Shown here one piece after another: positions 58,353-64,000 of a stretch of DNA of 64,000 nt. Every line of letters starts with the position of its first letter. Within the stretch, counting starts at the first letter, position 1. Location of the stretch: contig NC_062220.1 in NCBI RefSeq assembly GCF_902686445.1, positions 112,516,643-112,580,642 on the forward strand, written 5' to 3'. A program made the position numbers and the translations under genes. The notes beneath the pieces were generated by a model, which searched no databases, was not told the origin of the DNA, and saw nothing but the letters and a program-made list of their open reading frames with translations. This DNA is from Sciurus carolinensis. Its lineage: Eukaryota; Chordata; Mammalia; Rodentia; Sciuridae.

Positions 58353-58606
58353 ATTAAACAATCTTACAAAGAAAAACACCCACTGAGGTGCGAGAGAAGT
58401 GAACTATGTGAAAAAGAGTCTACTTTTTCCTTACACAGATTTATTATGAATTATTGTCAAAAACTATAAAATATTTTCTGATGTTCGTTCTTCATAACAT
58501 TTTAGGAAATCCAACATCTATGAAACATAATCTATGTTTACATAAACAACCTTGAAGAAGAAACTATATAAAACATGTGACTTCATTACTGTGAAAAACT
58601 AAGAGT
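58353..58606. other. No recognised feature
   Basis: Short unassigned spacer. Confidence 0.3.
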
Positions 58607-58812
58607 TTTGTTTGTTTGTTTGTTTTCGGTACCAGGGATTGGACTCAACCACTGAGCCACATCCCCAGCCCTTTTGTCTTTTATTTAGAGGTAGGGTCTC
58701 ACTGAGTTGCTCAGAGCCTTGCTAAATTGCTGAGGCTGGCTTTGAACTTGTGATCCTCTTGCCTCAGCCTCCCAAGCCACTGGGCTTACAGGCGTGTGCC
58801 ACCCGTACAGGC
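58607..58812 (-). mobile_element. B1-dID dimeric SINE, minus strand
   Basis: Plus strand (GTTT)n tail complement, 'GGTACCAGGGATTGGACTCA', 'CCACTGAGCCACATCCCCAG', 'GCCTCAGCCTCCCAAGCCAC' and 'GGGCTTACAGGCGTGTGCCA'. One of the better-kept copies. Confidence 0.92.
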
Positions 58813-59284
58813 GAGAACTAGATGTACTTGTCCTACTATAAAACAACTGACTTCGGACAGAACAATTTAGTTCTTCTCTAGGCTCTTTTAGGGGGAGGGA
58901 AACACTCCAAAGAAACTTCACCCTCCCACCCCACCCCAAGAATGAAATTACAAAGTGGGGCGGGGAAGAAGCCGCAGGGACCATCAAAGGAAGTGAGTTG
59001 GGTTTCCCTGAGGGTAAGTCACGATCACAGGGCAATCAGAACATTGAACCTCAGGTGAATAATTAGAGTTGAGTTCCAGGGCTCTCTAGAGTGGTTACAG
59101 AGGTCCTGTACTCATTTCTTGATGATGTTGCAAGAAAAATAACCACAAACTTAGGGATTCAACATAACTCTGTAGGACAGAAAGCCTTGTCTTTCTCACT
59201 AGGATAAAACCAGAGAGCCAGGCTGCATTCTCCTGGCTGTGGGAGAATCCACTTCCTTGCCCTTTCCAGCCTCCTGAGGCCATT
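58813..59284. other. No recognised feature
   Basis: Unassigned. No exon or repeat family seen. Confidence 0.3.
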
Positions 59285-59494
59285 TTTGTTGTTGTTATTG
59301 TTGCTGTTGTTCTTTTTAGTTATATGTGAGAGTAGAATCTAGTTTGATAGACTTAAATAAGCATGGAATGTGTCTTATTCCAGTTAGGATCCCAGTCTTG
59401 CGGATGTACCTGATGCTGAGATTCACTGTGGCGTATTCATACATGCACAGGGAAAGTTATGTCAGTTCATTCCGCTTACTTATTCCTGTTCCCC
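59285..59494 (-). mobile_element. L1 3' end, minus strand, left of LTR insertion
   Basis: A (TTG)n/T-rich tail complement at 59285-59318, then 'AAGCATGGAATGTGTCTTAT' and 'GAGATTCACTGTGGCGTATT', matching 48760-48850. Continues after the LTR at 59913. Confidence 0.7.
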
Positions 59495-59912
59495 TGTTAC
59501 GGTTTGGATGTGAGATGTCCCCCAGAAGCTCACGTTGAGACAATGCAAGAAGGTTCAGAGGAGAAATGATTGGGTTGTGAGAGTGATTTAATCCCCTAAT
59601 AGGGATTAACTGAGTGGTAACTGAAGTGAAGGGTGTGGTTACAGGTGGTGGGAGTTGGGGCGTGGCGTTGGGTATGTGTTTGTATTTGTCGAATAGAGTC
59701 ACTTTCTTTGTTTTCTGATCATGATGTGAGCTGCTTCCCTCTGCCACACTCTTCTACCATGATGTCCTGCCTCACCTCAAGCCCTGAGGAATGGAGTCAG
59801 CCTTCTATGGACTAAGACCTGTGAAACCATGAGCCCTCAAATAAACTTTTCCTCCCCTAAAGTTATTCTGTTGGTCCTTTAGTCATAGCAGTGAAAAAGA
59901 CTAACTAAAACA
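59495..59912 (+). mobile_element. MaLR-type solo LTR inserted in L1
   Basis: 418-bp LTR from 'TGTTACGGTTTGGATGTGAG' to 'AGACTAACTAAAACA', with 'AAACCATGAGCCCTCAAATA' and an AATAAA signal at about 59840. One of the best-preserved MaLR LTRs here. Confidence 0.88.
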
Positions 59913-60022
59913 CCCACCTCCCTTCTCTTCATTGCCCTTTGTCTAATCCAATGAACTTGTATTCTACCCCTCCCCCATTTGTTTCAAATTAGCATATGCA
60001 TATCAGAGAGAACATTCAACCT
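59913..60022 (-). mobile_element. L1 3' end, minus strand, right of LTR insertion
   Basis: 'CATTGCCCTTTGTCTAATCC' and 'AGAGAGAACATTCAACCTTT' match 48900-48995 of the twin-primed L1. Confidence 0.7.
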
Positions 60023-60290
60023 TTTATTTATTTATTTATGTTGATTTATTGTACTCAAATGGGGTACAACTGTTGTTTCTCTAGTTGTACATGAAATAGA
60101 GTTGCACCATTTGTGTAATCATACTTGTACATAGGGTAATGATGTTTGTCTCATTCTTTTTCCTTCCCCCCACCCCCTCCCCACTCCTCTTTTTCCTCTA
60201 TACAATCCATCGTTCCTCCATTCTTGCCTCCCTCCCACCCCTGGTTATGGATCATCATCTGCTTATCAGAGAGATCATTCGGTCTTTGGC
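60023..60290 (-). mobile_element. Younger L1 3' UTR, minus strand
   Basis: T-rich tail complement (TATTTATTTATTTATG), 'TACTCAAATGGGGTACAACT', 'TGTGTAATCATACTTGTACA' and a C-rich block near 60165-60240, matching the young L1 3' UTR type. Confidence 0.8.
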
Positions 60291-60400
60291 TTGAGATGCA
60301 GTCACATCAACGTTCATAGCTGCTCAATTCACAATAGCTAGATTGTGGAACCAAGCTAGATGCCTTTCAACAGATGAATGGATAAAGAAACTGTGGTTTC
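60291..60400 (+). mobile_element. Inverted L1 ORF2 3' fragment
   Basis: 'CAACGTTCATAGCTGCTCAA', 'CACAATAGCTAGATTGTGGA' and 'CAACAGATGAATGGATAAAG' are ORF2 3' sequence in plus orientation. It sits between minus-strand pieces and is partly the inverse of 60605-60715. Likely a twin-priming inversion. Confidence 0.75.
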
Positions 60401-60580
60401 TTTAAAGGTAAAGTTCCCTCCTTTTCTATTTCTGGAGTTATTTGAGGACAATTGGTGTTAGTTCTTCTTTAAAGGTCTGGGAGATTTCCACTGAGAATCC
60501 ATCTGGTCCTGGGCTTTTCTTTGTTGGTGGGCTTTTGATGGCATCTTTAATTTCATTATTTGAAATAAGAAACTGTGGTT
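60401..60580 (-). repeat. Duplicated 157-bp L1 RT segment
   Basis: 60407-60563 repeats 61619-61775 with a single visible mismatch (GGGCTTTT versus GGGTTTTT). The piece is flanked by AAGAAACTGTGGTT at 60385-60398 and 60567-60580. Confidence 0.9.
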
Positions 60581-60837
60581 CTTTATGACTGAGTAATATT
60601 CAATTTTGGACATGTATCACAATTTCTTTATCCATTCATCTGTTGATGGGAACCTACACAGATTTTATAGCTTACCTATTGTGAATTGAGCAACTATAAA
60701 CATCTATATGACTGCGTCACTGTAATATGCTGACTTTAACTCCTTTGGATATATACTAAAGAGTGGGATAACTTGGTCAAATAGTGGTTCCATTCCTAAT
60801 TAGGAATCTCTGTACTGCTTTCCAGAGTGTTTTTTTT

Positions 60838-63115
60838 TTTTTTCCCCTTGAGGCTATTGTGAATGGGATAGTTTTCCTAATTTCTCTTTCAGTTGATTCA
60901 TGATTGGTGTATAGAAATGCAATTGATTTATGGGTGTTAATTTTGTATCCTGCTACTTTCCTGAATTCATTTTTGTGTTCTAGAAGTTTTTGGTGGGGTT
61001 TTTTTGGGTCTTCTAAATATAGAATCATGTCATTGACTAATAGGGATAGTTTGAGTTCTTCTTTTTCCACTTGTATCATTTTAATTTCTTTCTTTTGCCT
61101 AATTGCTTTGGCTAGAGTTTAAGGGGCTATTTGAATAGTAGCAGTAAAAAAAAAGCATCCCTGTCTTATTACAGTTTTTAGAGTAAATGCTTTCAGTTTT
61201 TCTCCCTTTAGAATGATATTGTCTTTGATTTGTGGTAGCTACCTTTTACAATGTAGAGGTATGTTTCCGCTATCCCTGGTCTTTCTAGAATCTTTAACAT
61301 GAATAGATGCTGTATTTTGTCAAATGTTTTTTCTGTATCCATTGAGATAATCATGTGATTCTTGTCTTTAAGTCTATTTATGTGGTGAATTGCATTTATG
61401 GATTTCTCTATGTTTAACCAACATTGCATCCCTGGGATGAAATCCAATTGATCGTGGCACAGTATCTTTTTAATGTGTTTTTGTATGCTATTTGCAATTA
61501 TTTTTGAAAGAATTTTTGCATCTATGTTCATCAGGATATTGGTCTGAAGTTTTCTTTCCTTGATGTGTCTTTGTCTGGTTTTGGTTTAAGGGTGATACTA
61601 ACTTTGTAGAATGAGTTTGGTAAAGTTCCCTCCTTTTCTATTTCTGGAGTTATTTGAGGACAATTGGTGTTAGTTCTTCTTTAAAGGTCTGGGAGATTTC
61701 CACTGAGAATCCATCTGGTCCTGGGCTTTTCTTTGTTGGTGGGTTTTTGATGGCATCTTTAATTTCATTATTTGACATTGAGCTGTTTAAATTTTCTATA
61801 TTCTACTAGTTCAATTTGGGTAGGTCATATGTCTCTAGAAATTTGTCAACATCTTCTTGATTTTCTAATTTATTGGAGTATAAGTTTTCAAAATAGTTCC
61901 TGATCATCCTCGGTATTTCACTAGTTTCTGTGGTGATATTTCCTTTTTCATCATGAATTTTAATAACTTGAGTTTTATCCCTCTTTCTTTTGGCCAGGAG
62001 TTTATCAATTTTGATTTTTTTAGGCAAAAAACAACTTTTTGTTCTATTGATTTTTTTGAATTTTTTTTTCCAATTTCATTGATTTTGTTTCTGATCTTAA
62101 TTATTTCCCATTTCCTACTGATTTTGGTGTTGATTTGTTTTTCTCTTTCTAAGGCCTTGAGATGTAATGTTAGCTTATTTATTTGTGTGTTTTTCTATTC
62201 TTTTAATGAAAGCGCTTGATGCTATGTATTTTCCTCTTAGAACTGCCTTCATAGTATCCCAAAGATTTTGGTATGTTGTATCTCTATTCTCATTTATCTC
62301 TAAGTATTTTTTAGTTTACCCATGATTTCTTCTGCTACATATTCATTATTCAATAGCTTATTGTTTAGTCTCCAGGTGCTAGAGTAGCTTCCTTTTTAAA
62401 AATCTTATCCTTGATTTCTTATTTCAATCCATTATGATCTGATAGAATACAAGGTATTATCTGTATTTTTTTATTTGTTTAGAGTTGTTTTGTTACCTGA
62501 GATATGGTCTGTTTCAGAAAATGGTTTATGTGCTGCTGAGAAGAAAGTATATTCAGTTACTGATGAATGAAATATTCTACATATGTCTATTAAATCTAAA
62601 TTATTTGTATTTTTTAGTTCTGTAGATTTTTTATTTAGTTTTTATTTGGAAGATCTATTTAGTAATGAGAGAGGTAGGTGAAAGTCACCCAGAATTATTT
62701 TGTTGTGGTCTATTTGATTCTTGATATTGAGAAGTGTTTTTTTGACGTACACATATGCTCCATTGTTTGGGGCATAAATATTTATGATTGTTATTCCTTG
62801 TTGTATGAGTCCTTTAAGGAGTATGAAATGATCTTTTTTTCCTCTTCTGATTAACTTTGGCTTGAAGTCCACTTTATCTTATGTGAGATTAGAAACACCT
62901 GCTTGTTTATCAGATCCATGTGAATGATATTTCTACCCATCCTTTCTGTGGATGTCTTTGCTGATGAGGGCAGTCTCTCGGAGACAGCATATTGTTAGGT
63001 CTTGTTTTTAAATTCAACTTGCTAGCAAATATATTTTATTGATGAGCTTAGGCCATTTATATCCAATATTATTTTTGAGAGATGATTTTTATTTCCTGTC
63101 ATTTTGATTTATTTC
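60838..63115 (-). pseudogene. L1 ORF2 pseudogene (RT and endonuclease parts)
   Basis: Readable blocks include an RT part with '[10 protein letters not shown]' and '[13 protein letters not shown]' (61208-61531). The end near 60960-61079 reads '[15 protein letters not shown]', where the FADD box is changed to L-V-N-D. The endonuclease block at 62642-62872 reads 'GDFHLPLS', where intact copies have GDFNTPLS, so the catalytic asparagine is lost. Many frameshifts and stops. Confidence 0.85.
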
Positions 63116-63179
63116 TACTTTTTAATTTGTATTAGTTTCTCCTTTGATTATTCTTCTAGTGTAGTTTCTCTCTCTACTG

Positions 63180-64000
63180 GTTTTTAATTTTATTCTTCAT
63201 GAAATATTTATTGAATATGTTTTATATTGCAGCCTTTCTAGTTGTGAATTCTTTTAACTTTTGATTATTGCAGAAAGTTTTTATTTCATATTCAATTCTG
63301 AAGTTTAATTTCCTGGGTATAGTGGTCTTGGTTGGCATCCATTTCCTTTTGGAGCTTAGTATATATTAGTCCAATATCTCCTAACATTTAGGTCTGGTTT
63401 GAAAAATTAGCTAAAATCTGAACTGGTTTACATCTAAATGTGACCTGTTATTTTTCTCTAGTAGTTTTTAAAATTCGATCCTTATTCTTATCCTTATTAT
63501 TCTTATCCTTATTCTTATCCTTATTAGAAATTTTCATAATAATGTGCATTGGTGTGGGTCTGTTGTAATTTTGTGTATTTGGAGTCCTGCATGTCTCCTG
63601 AATTTGATTTTCCATTTCAACTTAAGGTTTGGAAAATTTTCTGGTTTTATTTGTTTGAAAAAATTGTTCATTTCTTGAGTGTCTATTTCAGTGCCTTTAT
63701 CTATCCTGATGAATTTTAAATTTGACCTTTTTATTTTATCCCATATTTCTTGAAAATTCTGTTCATAGTTTCTTAACATTTTCTCCATGGTTAACTTTAT
63801 TTTCAAGATTATGTAGTTTGTTTTTGTTGCCTGAAAAAAATCTATCTTCCAGTGGTCTAGTCAATTGGTGATTCTTTCCATTGAATTTTTAAATTGGTTT
63901 ATTGATTCCTTCATTTAGAATTTTTCTGTTTGATTCTTTTTCAGAATCTCTATGCATTGATGTGATCTTATGTGTATTTTATCTCTGAATTTACCCCTTA
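63180..64000 (-). pseudogene. L1 ORF1 pseudogene, partial at window edge
   Basis: The block 63534-63806 reads 'MLRNYEQNFQEIWDKIKRSN', matching the coiled-coil-to-RRM part of ORF1 in the younger copies ('MVRNHEQNLQELWDIMKRPN'). Frameshifted, and cut by the end of the window. A TTATCC-type short repeat lies at 63478-63525. Confidence 0.8.
63478..63525 (+). repeat. CTTATCCTTATT short tandem repeat in L1 ORF1
   Basis: Repeats of 'CTTATCCTTATT'-like units inside the decayed ORF1. A local expansion absent from the young copies. Confidence 0.8.

Larger units (their letters stand above)
60581..64000 (-). mobile_element. Older L1, minus strand, internally deleted, runs off the window
   Basis: From the ORF2 3' part (60581-60828), a jump at a T run (60829-60845) to the RT region, then the rest of ORF2, the spacer and ORF1 up to the window end. 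About 1 kb of ORF2 between the C-terminus and the RT is missing at the T run. Confidence 0.85.

Overview
The window is nuclear DNA from a mammal, most likely a rodent of the squirrel lineage (Sciuridae: ground squirrel, marmot or tree squirrel type). The clearest clues are the SINEs. Several are dimers of a 7SL-derived B1-like left half joined to a tRNA-Ala-derived dID right half (the B1-dID or MEN layout known from squirrel-related rodents). Others are single ID elements ending in a 'CAGCACC' motif and an A-rich tail. Both young full-length L1 elements belong to one lineage. The species call is inference from repeat types; no gene identifies the species. I found no host exon, no functional RNA gene and no operon-like or otherwise novel gene system. 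The open reading frames longer than about 100 codons that I can recognise are L1 coding debris; the other short frames show no family resemblance.

Layout. Positions 1-4010 are an ancient L1 (5' UTR and ORF1 remains) broken up by MaLR-type LTRs and a younger L1 3' end. Positions 4500-10340 are mostly AT-rich sequence with an L2-like scrap, B1-dID SINEs, two MaLR LTRs, a 10-bp TTAGGG-containing minisatellite and a GATA tract. Positions 10345-17175 hold two L1 copies, each carrying a SINE inserted inside it. Positions 17176-20880 are largely unannotated apart from a young ID element and an L1 3' end. Positions 20880-23090 are an ancient L1 holding a perfect 34-bp AT-rich palindrome. Positions 23091-36200 are sparse: B1-dID SINEs, an L2 with two insertions, a SINE split by a solo LTR with a 5-bp target duplication, and Tigger-like DNA-transposon fossils.

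Positions 36531-42909 are a full-length minus-strand L1 with a tandem-monomer 5' end. It is followed at once by two solo class-II (ERVK-like) LTRs in opposite orientations (42969-43781 and 43865-44272). Positions 44470-46260 are a nest of minus-strand MaLR LTRs with an ID and an L1 3' end inside. Positions 46260-50440 hold a MIR, a twin-primed L1 and ancient L1 scraps. Positions 50452-56736 are a second full-length L1 (plus strand), inserted into an ancient L1. Positions 56880-59300 carry a MaLR LTR and two minus-strand SINEs. Positions 59313-64000 are a heavily rearranged older minus-strand L1 region with inverted and duplicated pieces.

All L1 open reading frames here carry stops or frameshifts, so none should be autonomous now. 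The main biological content is a layered record of retrotransposition. The most unusual items are: unrelated 5' promoter modules on two otherwise closely matching L1s, a stop codon shared by both young ORF2 copies, telomere-like repeats inside one L1 3' UTR, the long perfect palindrome, and a 157-bp duplicated L1 segment bounded by 14-bp direct repeats.
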